A stretch of 64,000 nt of DNA. It comes from Caldicellulosiruptor diazotrophicus. Lineage in GTDB: Bacteria > Bacillota > Thermoanaerobacteria > Caldicellulosiruptorales > Caldicellulosiruptoraceae. Position 1 is the stretch's first letter; each line of letters opens with the position of its first letter. The stretch covers positions 2,209,501-2,273,500 of the forward strand of contig NZ_AP024480.1 of the NCBI RefSeq assembly GCF_017347585.1, written 5' to 3'. Positions 52,343 through 61,258 of this stretch are shown here, piece by piece. The translations under genes were made by a program, and so were the position numbers. The notes under the pieces are model-generated. The model was not told the DNA's origin. It did not search any database and saw only the letters and a list, made by a program, of their open reading frames with translations.

Positions 52343-52465
52343 ATGCTTAAGAAAAAAGAAAAAAATCTAAAAAACACTTTCATTGGTGTACTTGTAGAAA
52401 TTGGTCTTGCGCTGGGATTCATTGTTGCTGGTGCTATCGTAACTTTAATTCCTTATCTTTTTTAG
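52343..52465 (+). CDS. 40-residue single-pass membrane protein in the trk operon
   Basis: ATG-started frame of 40 codons ending TAG at 52463-52465. Residues 1-11 are almost all Lys, Asn and Glu (MLKKKEKNLKN), followed by one hydrophobic helix (about 13-37, FIGVLVEIGLALGFIVAGA). It lies between the second trkA-like gene and trkH on the same strand, with AAGGGTG upstream. The positive-inside rule places the N-terminus in the cytoplasm. Small subunits such as KdpF stabilise other potassium transporters, so this could be an accessory subunit of TrkH. Too small for homology to be certain. Confidence 0.65.
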   Translation: MLKKKEKNLKNTFIGVLVEIGLALGFIVAGAIVTLIPYLF

Positions 52466-52504
52466 CTACAAATAAAAATTTGCTGAAAAAGAGGGCTGAA
52501 CAAA

Positions 52505-54016
52505 ATGTACAAAAACAAGTTCAGAGATGGTCATGTAGAACTTAGGCATGTCCTTTACATGACAGGAAAAACTTTAAGCGCAATTGGTATTGTAGAAGTT
52601 TTAGCAGCCATTACTTCGATTTTGTACCGAGAGTGGAATATGTTATTTAATCTTATGATTGGTATTGGACTTTTTTTTATTATAAGTTTTATATTCATCT
52701 TTATTGGAAGGGATACAAAAGAAGAAAGGTTTTCGTGGGGCGCTGGAATGAGCATGGTGGCTTTGACTTGGGCATTTGGCGCACTAATCTCTGCTGTTCC
52801 GCTTTATCTTTCAGGACACTTTAAATCATACTTGGATGCATTCTTTGAAGTTATGAGCGGATATACAACAACAGGTCTCGTTCTTATTCAGGATTTAGAC
52901 CATGCACCAATGGGGCTTAATATGTGGCGACATCTTATTTGTTATATTGGTGGTCAAGGAATGGTTTTAATGACACTTAGTTTCCTTGCATCAGGAATGC
53001 GCGGACTTTTAAAAGTGTACATGGGCGAGGCAAGAGACGAGCAGATATTCCCAAATGTTATGCATACAGCAAGAATAATCTGGTCTGTGAGCCTTTTATA
53101 CCTTGTTCTGGGAACTTTGGCTTTAACAATAAATGGCGTTTTAATAGGTCTTCCATTGGACATGGCATTTTTCAGAGGACTGTGGATGTTTCTTGGTGGT
53201 TGGGACACAGCAGGGTTTGCTCCACAGTCTCAAAACGCAATGTATTTTCATAGTCTGTCATACGAGATTATTTGTATGACCATTATGATTTTAGGAACAA
53301 TCAATTTTGCGCTTCACTACTTTATCCTTACAGGTAATTATAAAGAAGGCATAAGAAACGCTGAAATTAAAAGTCTTTTTACAACAATAACAATTTTGAG
53401 TTTTCTTGGTGCTGTTGCTTTAAAAAGCATTTATTCAGACAGCACAGTTTCAATTAGAAAAACCTTTTACCATTTTCTTTCTGCGCATACAGGTACAGGT
53501 TTTGCAACACTTTACTCGCAGCAATTTTTCTATGAATGGTCAGACTCAGCAATAATTCTTATAGTTATTGCTATGCTTGCAGGCGGTTCTGTTTGCTCCA
53601 CAGCAGGTGGTATAAAGGCACTGAGGTTTGCAATACTTGCAAATGCCGTTGTAAACGATATAAAAAAGATGATAAAACCTGATTCGGCAGTTGTTATTGA
53701 GAAATTTCATCACCTGAAAGAAATAACATTGCAAGATAAGCACGTTCGAAATGCATCAATTATAATACTTCTTTATATAACAACATTTGCATTTGGAACG
53801 CTGGCAGGTACGTTTTTTGGGTATCCTCTTAAGGCTGCAATGTTTGAATCTGCTTCAGCCCTTGGCAACGTTGGACTTTCAATCGGGATTACCCAGCCTT
53901 CCATGCCAGATGCACTGAAAATTATCTATATCTTTATGATGTGGGTGGGAAGGCTTGAATTTATGTCTGTAATTGCGCTTTTTGCATTCCTATTTAAAGA
54001 AGCAAAGGAAGGATAA
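52505..54016 (+). CDS. trkH: TrkH-family potassium transporter
   Basis: 503 residues with 10-12 membrane segments in four M1-P-M2 repeats. Selectivity-filter-like loops are visible in EVMSGYTTTGLVL, FLGGWDTAGFAPQS, SAHTGTGFAT and ALGNVGLSIG, each with the conserved Gly. It forms the potassium-permeable pore, gated by the TrkA-like proteins encoded upstream. Ribosome-binding site GAGGGCTG precedes the ATG. It is the main transport component of the operon. Confidence 0.95.
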   Translation: MYKNKFRDGHVELRHVLYMTGKTLSAIGIVEVLAAITSILYREWNMLFNLMIGIGLFFIISFIFIFIGRDTKEERFSWGAGMSMVALTWAFGALISAVPLYLSGHFKSYLDAFFEVMSGYTTTGLVLIQDLDHAPMGLNMWRHLICYIGGQGMVLMTLSFLASGMRGLLKVYMGEARDEQIFPNVMHTARIIWSVSLLYLVLGTLALTINGVLIGLPLDMAFFRGLWMFLGGWDTAGFAPQSQNAMYFHSLSYEIICMTIMILGTINFALHYFILTGNYKEGIRNAEIKSLFTTITILSFLGAVALKSIYSDSTVSIRKTFYHFLSAHTGTGFATLYSQQFFYEWSDSAIILIVIAMLAGGSVCSTAGGIKALRFAILANAVVNDIKKMIKPDSAVVIEKFHHLKEITLQDKHVRNASIIILLYITTFAFGTLAGTFFGYPLKAAMFESASALGNVGLSIGITQPSMPDALKIIYIFMMWVGRLEFMSVIALFAFLFKEAKEG

Positions 54017-54022
54017 GAAAAG

Positions 54023-54514
54023 ATGGTACGAAAGTTATTCATATTATTGTTGTTATTAATCAGCATAATGATAACATATTTAACTGAAACTTCTTTGGCA
54101 AAACCTATTGATAGTAATACACTTATAAATAATGCTTTTAAATATGATGGTAAATTTATCGAATTTCAAGGAGAAGCTATAGGCGAAATAATGAAAAGAG
54201 GAAATTACGCTTGGGTCAATATTCACGATGGCAGCAATGCAATTGGTGTTTTTTTGAAATATGAAGATGCTAAAAAAATTAAATATCTTGGAAAACATGG
54301 GGTAAAAGGTGATACTGTTTATGTAAAGGGCATTTTTAATAGGGCTTGTAAGGAACATGGTGGAGACTTAGATATACACGCATATCAAATAAAAATTTTA
54401 AAAAGAGGTTATGAAATCGAAGAAAAAGTTGACAAAACAAGGTTTGTCATTGGGATATTGATTTTTGCAATAGGTAGCTTTCTTATGTGGACTGTATTTA
54501 GATATAAATGGTAG
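54023..54514 (+). CDS. Exported OB-fold-like protein with C-terminal membrane anchor
   Basis: 163 residues. N-terminal signal segment (about 4-26, ending SLAKP), then a region (about 35-130) with GKFIEFQGEAIGEIMKRGNYAWVNIHDGSNAIGVFL and YVKGIFNRACKEHGGDLDIHAYQI, a pattern like OB-fold nucleic-acid-binding domains, then a final membrane helix (about 142-160, GILIFAIGSFLMWTVF). It would face the outside, anchored at both ends. Function unknown. It follows trkH by 6 bases and belongs to the same transcription unit. Confidence 0.75.
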   Translation: MVRKLFILLLLLISIMITYLTETSLAKPIDSNTLINNAFKYDGKFIEFQGEAIGEIMKRGNYAWVNIHDGSNAIGVFLKYEDAKKIKYLGKHGVKGDTVYVKGIFNRACKEHGGDLDIHAYQIKILKRGYEIEEKVDKTRFVIGILIFAIGSFLMWTVFRYKW

Positions 54515-54542
54515 CGGCTGACTAAATTTTTTCGACCAGCCG
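54515..54542. terminator. Terminator at the end of the trk operon and VanZ gene
   Basis: Stem CGGCTG/CAGCCG with a 16-base loop, then TTTAATTTTATTT on the plus strand. It overlaps the last codons of the convergent VanZ-family gene. Confidence 0.7.
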
Positions 54543-55022
54543 TTTAATTTTATTTAAAGCAAAATTTTGTATTATTTTAGCTATATTTTTTATTTTTACA
54601 ATCAAAAAATACCCAATTGTTCCAACCATATCTATCATTACATCAATAGCACTTGGTCCTCTACCGGATACAAATATCTGATGCACTTCGTCTGAAATTG
54701 CGTAAACAACAGAGAAAATAATTGTCAATATAAAAGACTTTTTTGAATTTTTGTTGCATTCAAAAAACGCTTTATAAAATAGCATACTTAAAATGAGATA
54801 TTCTGTCACATGCGCAAGTTTTCTTATTAATAATTCAAAATTCTTTCTGTTGTAAGAATTAACCAAATCCCTTCCTGTAAAAAATTCTATAAATTTCTCC
54901 ACGAACATTGCTATTGAAAAACTTTTTTGATGCGAAATAGCACCTTCCTGTGCTGAGAAACAAAAAATTACAGTCATCCATGCAAAGACAAGTGCCCATC
55001 TTATGTAAATTCTGTTTTTCAT
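54522..55022 (-). CDS. VanZ-family membrane protein
   Basis: 166 residues with about four hydrophobic segments. VanZ hallmarks are RKLAHVTEYLILSMLFYKAF and SDEVHQIFVSGRGPSAIDVMIDMVG. VanZ-like proteins occur widely in Firmicutes; the prototype gives low-level teicoplanin resistance, but most have unknown roles at the membrane. Stands alone, convergent with the trk operon. Confidence 0.9.
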   Translation of the reverse strand: MKNRIYIRWALVFAWMTVIFCFSAQEGAISHQKSFSIAMFVEKFIEFFTGRDLVNSYNRKNFELLIRKLAHVTEYLILSMLFYKAFFECNKNSKKSFILTIIFSVVYAISDEVHQIFVSGRGPSAIDVMIDMVGTIGYFLIVKIKNIAKIIQNFALNKIKRLVEKI

Positions 55023-55121
55023 AAATATCGGTTTCCCTTCCCATTATTAAAATAGAAAAATCTAATACATTACAATTATAGCCTTTATGTGCTAAGTTTT
55101 ATATTAGCTTAATTAAACAAA

Positions 55122-57126
55122 CTAAAAATAATATTTTGTTGCAAACTGCTTTAGATAAAGATTGGCGTATTTCCCTTTAATGCGTAATAACTCATCATGA
55201 TTACCTTTTTCTATTACTTTACCATCCTCAATGAGATATATAATATCAGCATCTTTGATTGCAGAAAGCCTATGTGCAATTATTAATGTAGTTTTACCTT
55301 CTATTAGTGCATTGAGTGCTTTCATCACTTCTAACTCTGATTCAGAGTCCAAAGAAGATGTCGGCTCATCTAAAAGTAATATTGGAGCATCTTTTAAAAT
55401 AGCTCTTGCTATTGCAATTCTCTGTCTCTGTCCTCCAGAAAGTGTCAAACCTTTGTCTCCGACTTTTGTGTTATATCCCTCTGGAAGACTCATAATAAAG
55501 TCATGAATATTTGCTTTTTTTGCAGCTTCAATAACTTCTTTTTCTGTAGCATTTAGCTTTCCATATCTAATATTTTCATATATATTTCCATTGAACAAAT
55601 AACAATCTTGAGGAACATATGCAAAAAGACTTCTTAATTCCTTGACAGTATAACATGATATAGGTCGACCGAAAATTAATATCTCTCCCTTTTGTGGCTT
55701 ATAAAAACCCATTATTAATTTAAAGATAGTACTCTTTCCACCACCACTTTTCCCAACAAAAGCTACTTTGGCACATTTTGGAACTGTAAAGGTTATGTCA
55801 TTTAGTACTTCTTTCGTTTCGCTATATGAAAAACTAACCTCTTTGAATTCTATACAAATACTTGAACTATTTTGATTTATTTCAGTAACCATAGGAAGAC
55901 TAATATACTCTATCTTTGTATCATCCAAATACTTTTCATCAATATCAAGTACCTCAAAAATTCTTTGTGCTCCTGCCAAAGAACTCTGCAGATTTGTTAA
56001 AAATTGCCCAACAGAACCAAAAAGCCATAATAAAGAACCCATCATATTTACACTAATCATTAAATTACCAAATGTGAGCTTATTCTTCATAACCAGATAT
56101 CCACCAATTACTATCTGTCCAAAAAAAATAAGCCGCCCTGCCGTATAATTATAAGCTGCAAGTATAGAATTATAATTTATTCTCTTCAATGAAAGTTTGT
56201 AAACAGCTAAATTTGTTTGGATAAACTTTTTAAAAATTATCTCACCTATCATAAAAACACGAATAACAAAAGCACCTGAGATAATATCTGAAAATCTCTG
56301 AACAACCTCTGAAAGCTTTGATTGTATCTTATCACTTACGTTTTTTAATGGTTTTATAAAAGCTACATTAAAAGTAAGATGAAGAAGGCCTATGATCAAT
56401 CCATACAAAAATAGTATTTTATTTGCAGAAAATATTACACTTGCCGAACCAATACCACTAATAAAAGCCATTGCCAGCATCATAAGCTGCCAGGAATATG
56501 CCCCTTCAGCAATAGCAACATCATTGTTAATACGTGACATAAAATCCCCACTGTGCTTTTTTTCAAAGTAGTCCAATGATAAACTTAATATTTTCTTAAA
56601 GAAATTTTCCTTACAAAAATAGTATTTTATTTGCAGAAAATATTACACTTGCCGAACCAATACCACTAATAAAAGCCATTGCCAGCATCATAAGCTGCCA
56701 GGAATATGCCCCTTCAGCAATAGCAACATCATTGTTAATACGTGACATAAAATCCCCACTGTGCTTTTTTTCAAAGTAGTCCAATGATAAACTTAATATT
56801 TTCTTAAAGAAATTTTCCTTTATAATTATTGTGGTTTTTATTATACAGCATTCATATATATATCCAAATAAGGGTATTATTATTAATAAAATGCCAAACC
56901 ACTTAGCCACAAAAATCAGACCTTTAAAAAGTCCATGTAAGTCTTTTTCCAGAATACTATCTGTCACAATTTTTAAACCCAAAGCGCCAACAAAATTAAA
57001 CAAAAATTGCTGTGACGACAATATTATCAATGCTACTATATAACTTATACCAAGTAGTGGAGTCCCCCCATCTTTCCACATAAAAGAGAGAAGCCGTATC
57101 AAATTTGAATTAGCTATTCTTTTCAC
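55122..57126 (-). pseudogene. ABC exporter gene interrupted by a 208-bp tandem duplication
   Basis: A fused permease-ATPase ABC exporter split in two frames. The first part (57126-56611) encodes the N-terminal 171 residues and stops (TAA) at the duplication joint. The second (to 55122) restarts inside the repeat and holds the rest, including Walker A GKSGGGKST, signature TLSGGQRQRIAIARAIL and Walker B ILLLDEPTSSLD. The peptide from DYFEKKHSGDF to SANKILFL occurs twice. Removing 208 bp gives 1,797 bp, an intact 598-residue exporter. Start is GTG at 57126 behind GGGAG. It would normally pair as a heterodimer with the exporter upstream. As read, no full-length protein is made. Confidence 0.9.
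56405..56820. repeat. Exact 208-bp tandem duplication
   Basis: Copy 1 spans 56405-56612 and copy 2 56613-56820; they look identical base for base. As 208 is not a multiple of three, the duplication shifts the frame of the exporter gene. Confidence 0.93.
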
Positions 57127-57139
57127 AAAGTCTCACTCC

Positions 57140-58897
57140 CTAAGTAAACAAATTTCCTTTCATTTTCTCAGTAAATTGTTTTGAATAAAGATTATAATAA
57201 ACTCCTTTTTTTTCAATCAGTTCACTGTGAGTTCCTTCTTCGCAAATTTTCCCATTATCTATAACAATTATTTTGTCTACATTTTTAATTGTAGAGAATC
57301 TATGTGCAATAATAATTACTGTTTTGCCATTTACAATTTTCTCAATTTCGGATTGAAGTACATTTTCTGATTCTGTATCAAGCGCAGAGGTAGCCTCATC
57401 AAATATAAAAATCTCAGCACTTTTCAATATTGACCTTGCTATGGTAATTCTTTGTTTTTGCCCACCTGACATATTTACACCTCTTTCACCAATCTCTTTA
57501 AAATAACCCCCTGCTTCATTAATTATAAAATCATGAATATTAGCTATCCTGCAAGCTTCTTCTATTTCATCTTTCTTTGCTTCTAATTTCCCATATAAGA
57601 TATTTTCATATATTGTTGTGGGAAAAAGAAAAACATCTTGATTTACAGCAGAAATTTTATCTCTTAAACTTTTTAAATTCCACTCTTCTAAAGAATTGCC
57701 AAGTATTTTTATTTGCCCACTTTGAGCCCTGTAAAGACCAAGAAGTAGCTTTACAATGGTTGATTTTCCACTACCACTTGGTCCAACAATTGCTACTTTC
57801 TCACCTTTTTTTATTTTAAAACTAACACCTTCTAAAACCGGTTTCATTAATGTATCATAAGAAAATACTACATTCTCAAACTCAACTGCATAGTCATAGT
57901 CATCCTTACTTTGGTTTAAATCGCCAGACATTTCATTAGTATGCAATAATATCTCATTAATTCTTGACACAGCAGCCTTTGTTTTCCTATAGTTATTTAT
58001 CGCATTAGGTAAAATGTGCATTGGGGCTAAGAATATATTCATAAGTTCTGCAAAAGCTATAAGTCCACCAAATGTAAGCTTGTTCTTTATCACCATATAA
58101 CCACCAAATAAAAATAAAAGAATACTTGGTGCAACTTGAATTACACCTTTCACCGTCTCAAGAATTGCTGAAATTTTGGCTATCTTTAAGCCCTGATGAA
58201 ATACCTTTTCCAAACCCGATTTAAAAGTTTTAAAAATATGTGCTTCAAGCAAAAAAGCCTTTATCAATAAAGCACCTGTTACTACATCTTGAACAGTGGT
58301 ATTTGTCTCACCAACCAAATGTTGCTGACTTTTTGTAAATTTCTCAACAGGTTTGCTAATATATAACGCAGCAAGTATGACTAAGGGAATTATTGCAAAA
58401 CAAAAGAGAGTCATCTGCCAACTCACCAATATCCCATAAACAATTCCAATAACAAAAACAACCGGATGATATAATATATCATTTAATGATTGAGTCAAAA
58501 ATCCATTAATAATCGACAGGTCAGAAGTGAGTCTGGATATAAAATCACCTGTTGTATTTTTTTCTATAAGGTTTATTTCAGAAACTATAAGCTTTTTGCT
58601 AATCTCTTCTCTCAAATCTTTTAAACTTTTTTCAGAAAACTTACCGTGTAAATATGCTTTAATATATTCAAGAGGAATTTTTATCGAAATAACTATAAGT
58701 GCTATTTTTAATGTGCTGATAAATAGATTAAAATCTTTTTTGACTCCTGCATCAACAAGACTTTTTTCGATTTGTATTAAAGATATATTAATAAGTGATG
58801 CACCAATAGATAAAAGAACTACTGTTATAAGTAAATAGAAATTTTTTTTGATTATCTTAAATACCTCAGAAAACTGAAAAAATCTTTTCTTTTTCAT
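57140..58897 (-). CDS. ABC exporter, fused permease and ATPase
   Basis: 585 residues. Six membrane helices (about 1-320) precede the ATPase domain with Walker A GPSGSGKST, Q-loop VNQDVFLF, signature NMSGGQKQRITIARSIL, Walker B IFIFDEATSALD and switch His in IIAHRFSTI. It resembles exporters of peptides, lipids or drugs that work as heterodimers with a second half, here the disrupted downstream gene. The ATG overlaps the stop of the preceding 85-residue gene (ATGA). Substrate unknown. Confidence 0.93.
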   Translation of the reverse strand: MKKKRFFQFSEVFKIIKKNFYLLITVVLLSIGASLINISLIQIEKSLVDAGVKKDFNLFISTLKIALIVISIKIPLEYIKAYLHGKFSEKSLKDLREEISKKLIVSEINLIEKNTTGDFISRLTSDLSIINGFLTQSLNDILYHPVVFVIGIVYGILVSWQMTLFCFAIIPLVILAALYISKPVEKFTKSQQHLVGETNTTVQDVVTGALLIKAFLLEAHIFKTFKSGLEKVFHQGLKIAKISAILETVKGVIQVAPSILLFLFGGYMVIKNKLTFGGLIAFAELMNIFLAPMHILPNAINNYRKTKAAVSRINEILLHTNEMSGDLNQSKDDYDYAVEFENVVFSYDTLMKPVLEGVSFKIKKGEKVAIVGPSGSGKSTIVKLLLGLYRAQSGQIKILGNSLEEWNLKSLRDKISAVNQDVFLFPTTIYENILYGKLEAKKDEIEEACRIANIHDFIINEAGGYFKEIGERGVNMSGGQKQRITIARSILKSAEIFIFDEATSALDTESENVLQSEIEKIVNGKTVIIIAHRFSTIKNVDKIIVIDNGKICEEGTHSELIEKKGVYYNLYSKQFTEKMKGNLFT

Positions 58898-59151
58898 ATT
58901 TTTATTAACACCTCTGAACCATTCGACTCTTTTATCTCCACAATAGCTAACCCTTTATACTTTCGAAGAGAATAAATTGCGCGTGAGATGGCTCTAAAAT
59001 CTATGTCATCAAGAGCTATCTTTGCTTGTAGTTTTTTTAAGATATGTTTAAGCACAAATTTAGGTGTAACTCTCAACAAAAATGTTACTGTAAAAAGAGG
59101 AAAATTTATATCTATTTTTCTTTCATTGCGGTTGCCTATTATTATTCTCAT
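58894..59151 (-). CDS. Small protein of the DUF2089/SHOCT-like operon
   Basis: About 85 residues (MRIIIGNRNERKIDINFPLFTVTFLL...). The opening KIDINFPLFTVTFLLRVTPK resembles the middle of the 145-residue protein encoded upstream (EVKISLPIEFIKSMIK), and both end in a short beta-rich segment (IVEIKESNGSEVLIKI and VNIQSSNGDKVYIGIE). So the two appear to be related members of a YvlB/SHOCT-like group. No catalytic motif. I use the ATG at 59151; a GTG at 59166 is possible. It lies between the regulatory genes and the exporters. Confidence 0.65.
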   Translation of the reverse strand: MRIIIGNRNERKIDINFPLFTVTFLLRVTPKFVLKHILKKLQAKIALDDIDFRAISRAIYSLRKYKGLAIVEIKESNGSEVLIKI

Positions 59152-59183
59152 GTTCTTAAAAACCACCTTTTTAAGAATAAAAT

Positions 59184-59621
59184 TTATTCAATCCCAATAT
59201 AAACTTTATCTCCATTTGAAGATTGGATGTTTACAATTTCACCCACAAGACCACTTTCAATAGCACTTAAAACCAGATTAATATCAATACCTTCAAAAAT
59301 GTTTTGAAAATTTGGTTTATCATTATTTTCTTCATATGGGGAATTTCCAATTCCTCTTTGAATTGACTGGTCAACTATCTTTTGAATAAACATTGGACCA
59401 GTCGCCTTTATCATGCTCTTTATAAACTCAATTGGCAGACTTATTTTAACCTCATCATTATCCGACGAACTTACCAATATCCTGAGTATCCTATCTTTAT
59501 TTTGCTGTTCAGTTGGGCTAAAGCTTTTCTTTTGAATAATTTCAATCATATCGTATGCCTTTTCAGTATTAAGTTTGCCTTCTTCTACCATTTTTAGTAT
59601 TCTTAATATCTCCTCTTTCAT
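59184..59621 (-). CDS. SHOCT-like/YvlB-type protein
   Basis: 145 residues. The first 32 residues form a SHOCT-like helical hairpin (EEILRILKMVEEGKLNTEKAYDMIEII), often fused to envelope-response proteins such as YvlB. The following domain (about 45-145) begins ILRILVSSSDNDEVKISLPIEFIKSM. It probably senses or transmits a signal with the DUF2089 protein encoded 5 bases upstream. Ribosome-binding site AGGAGG precedes the ATG. Role inferred from neighbours. Confidence 0.75.
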   Translation of the reverse strand: MKEEILRILKMVEEGKLNTEKAYDMIEIIQKKSFSPTEQQNKDRILRILVSSSDNDEVKISLPIEFIKSMIKATGPMFIQKIVDQSIQRGIGNSPYEENNDKPNFQNIFEGIDINLVLSAIESGLVGEIVNIQSSNGDKVYIGIE

Positions 59622-59626
59622 AACAC

Positions 59627-59992
59627 TTAATCCTCCTCTTTTAATATTTTTATAGCCTCATCAGGGCTAATCTCACCGCGTTCTAACATCTCTAAAACTT
59701 CTATTGTATCCTGTCTCTTGCCAATGTCCTTAAGACCAAGTACCTCTAAAATACTTTCAAGTCTTGCCCTGAGTGTTGGATACGAAAGTCCAAGTTCCCT
59801 TTCCATCTCTTTAAAGTTGCCCCTTGCTTTTAGAAACATCTCAACAAATTGAAGTTGTTCATCTGTTAATTTCATAAACTTGTTATATTCAAAATTGTTT
59901 TCTATAGTAGTCCTGCAAGATGGACATCTTAGTTTGATAATTTCAAGCCCGGAGCCACATATAGGACATTTACTCAATAGCTTTACCCTCAT
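59627..59992 (-). CDS. DUF2089-family transcriptional regulator
   Basis: 121 residues. An N-terminal zinc ribbon (CPICG ... CPSC, residues about 9-28) is followed by a helix-turn-helix region (FVEMFLKARGNFKEMERELGLSYPTLRARLE) and a SHOCT-like tail (LEMLERGEISPDEAIKILKEED). DUF2089 proteins are predicted DNA-binding regulators of adjacent YvlB-type genes. First gene of the operon; a promoter framed by a 10-bp inverted repeat lies just upstream, probably its own operator. Confidence 0.88.
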   Translation of the reverse strand: MRVKLLSKCPICGSGLEIIKLRCPSCRTTIENNFEYNKFMKLTDEQLQFVEMFLKARGNFKEMERELGLSYPTLRARLESILEVLGLKDIGKRQDTIEVLEMLERGEISPDEAIKILKEED

Positions 59993-60024
59993 TTATTTTG
60001 TCACCTTTATGTTCTTGTTTAAAT

Positions 60025-60064
60025 AAATTATACTCGAAATTTTAATATGTTGCAAGTATAATTT
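60025..60064 (-). promoter_or_regulatory. Promoter and inverted repeat controlling the DUF2089 operon
   Basis: Minus strand TTGCAA (60050-60055), 17-base spacer, TATAAT (60027-60032). Perfect 10-bp arms AAATTATACT (60025-60034) and AGTATAATTT (60055-60064) overlap the -10 and -35 boxes, so a dimer bound there would block the promoter. Confidence 0.65.
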
Positions 60065-60127
60065 TAATATTTTTAAAATTTAGAATACTTTTATTTTAAT
60101 TTTATTAAAATATGACTTTTCAAAATA

Positions 60128-60167
60128 AAAAATGGAGTCACATTTTTATCTCATGTGACTCCATTTT
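60128..60167 (-). terminator. Terminator of the GH5 gene
   Basis: A 15-bp stem AAAATGGAGTCACAT/ATGTGACTCCATTTT with a 9-base loop; T-rich on the minus strand after it. Confidence 0.85.
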
Positions 60168-60197
60168 CTTCAACTATAAAACTTTAGACATATATTT

Positions 60198-61184
60198 TCA
60201 AAATTTCATTAAAAGGTCAAGTAACTTTTTATCAAGCTTGTGCCCATAAAAGTCTTGATATTCAACATCATCTCTTCCAGAATCAATAATTCCAAAAGGG
60301 CCACGCAAATTCCAAAGTGCAATCCCAATTCCGAGTTCTTTTAAAACATCCAGTACATCAGCAAACCACTTTATAACAATATGATGGGGTGTTTTATTAT
60401 ATGATCCCCCTTCACCACAAATTACACCAATACCGTATCTAAATAAATTTGCCCACTTTTCATAATGCCTTTTCAAATAATCTTTATCAACAACTTCACC
60501 ATTTTTGCGTATAAGTGGCCACGAAGGCACACCAAACTTGTCACTTCCTTGCACCCATTCTGCCCTATAGTGTGTAAGTTCAAACGGAATGTATGCCCTG
60601 CAAGCTTGCGCCACACCTAAACTTGCGAGTTCAAAAACAGGTTCATTACCATAGTCAACACCGTCAATTATTATAAGTCTTTCTTTATCAATCTCCCTTA
60701 TTTTTTCAACAGTATATGTCATAACTCTAATAAAATCCTCTTTTGTCATCTCTTCTTTAGAATACTGTCTTGGTTCATTTATAAGGTTAAAGCTCAAATA
60801 CTTTGAAGATATTCCTTTATACCTTTTGGCAAATGTCTGCCAATATAATACAAATAGTTCAAGAGGTTCTTTGTCTTTCCATAGATTATAGCCTTCCTTA
60901 GTTTTTTCATTTACACAATAACCCGGCGCACCATGAATATTCAAACAAATATGAATACCATATTTCTGGCCCCATACAACAACCTTGTCTATCATCTCTA
61001 AAACTTCTTCTTTTATACCTGGTTGCCTTTCTACATACCAGTTTATGTAGTTCATGGGTATTCTTGCAAAGTTAAATCCCCATTCCTGCATCCACTTAAA
61101 ATCATCTTCAAAAAATCCATAACTCATATTTGGAATAAATAAACCGAGTAGGTTGAATCCTTTATATTTTGACAATATATTCAT
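60198..61184 (-). CDS. Cytoplasmic GH5-family glycoside hydrolase
   Basis: 328 residues without signal peptide. TIM-barrel GH5 features are present: FNFARIPMNYINW, CLNIHGAPGYC, acid/base E137 in LINEPR and nucleophile E258 in ICGEGG, plus ALWNLRGPFGI. GH5 enzymes cleave beta-1,4-glucans, mannans and other beta-glycans; with no signal peptide this one probably acts on imported oligosaccharides or glycosides. Subfamily cannot be told from inspection. It stands as a single gene with its own terminator. Confidence 0.88.
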   Translation of the reverse strand: MNILSKYKGFNLLGLFIPNMSYGFFEDDFKWMQEWGFNFARIPMNYINWYVERQPGIKEEVLEMIDKVVVWGQKYGIHICLNIHGAPGYCVNEKTKEGYNLWKDKEPLELFVLYWQTFAKRYKGISSKYLSFNLINEPRQYSKEEMTKEDFIRVMTYTVEKIREIDKERLIIIDGVDYGNEPVFELASLGVAQACRAYIPFELTHYRAEWVQGSDKFGVPSWPLIRKNGEVVDKDYLKRHYEKWANLFRYGIGVICGEGGSYNKTPHHIVIKWFADVLDVLKELGIGIALWNLRGPFGIIDSGRDDVEYQDFYGHKLDKKLLDLLMKF

Positions 61185-61212
61185 TGTTTACTCTCCTTTG
61201 CTAAAAAATCAA

Positions 61213-61249
61213 AAAAGGAAAGGGTAGATTTTCATTACCCCTTCCTTTT
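61213..61249 (-). terminator. Terminator of the nucleotidyltransferase gene
   Basis: Stem AAAAGGAAGGGGTA/TACCCTTTCCTTTT with one mismatch, then TTGATTTTTT on the minus strand, just after the stop. Confidence 0.8.
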
Positions 61250-61258
61250 ACATTTTAA

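Noticed and set aside
55122-56576. A separate half-exporter gene
   Set aside because: Its first residues duplicate the end of the upstream frame because of the 208-bp repeat, so both are parts of one broken gene.
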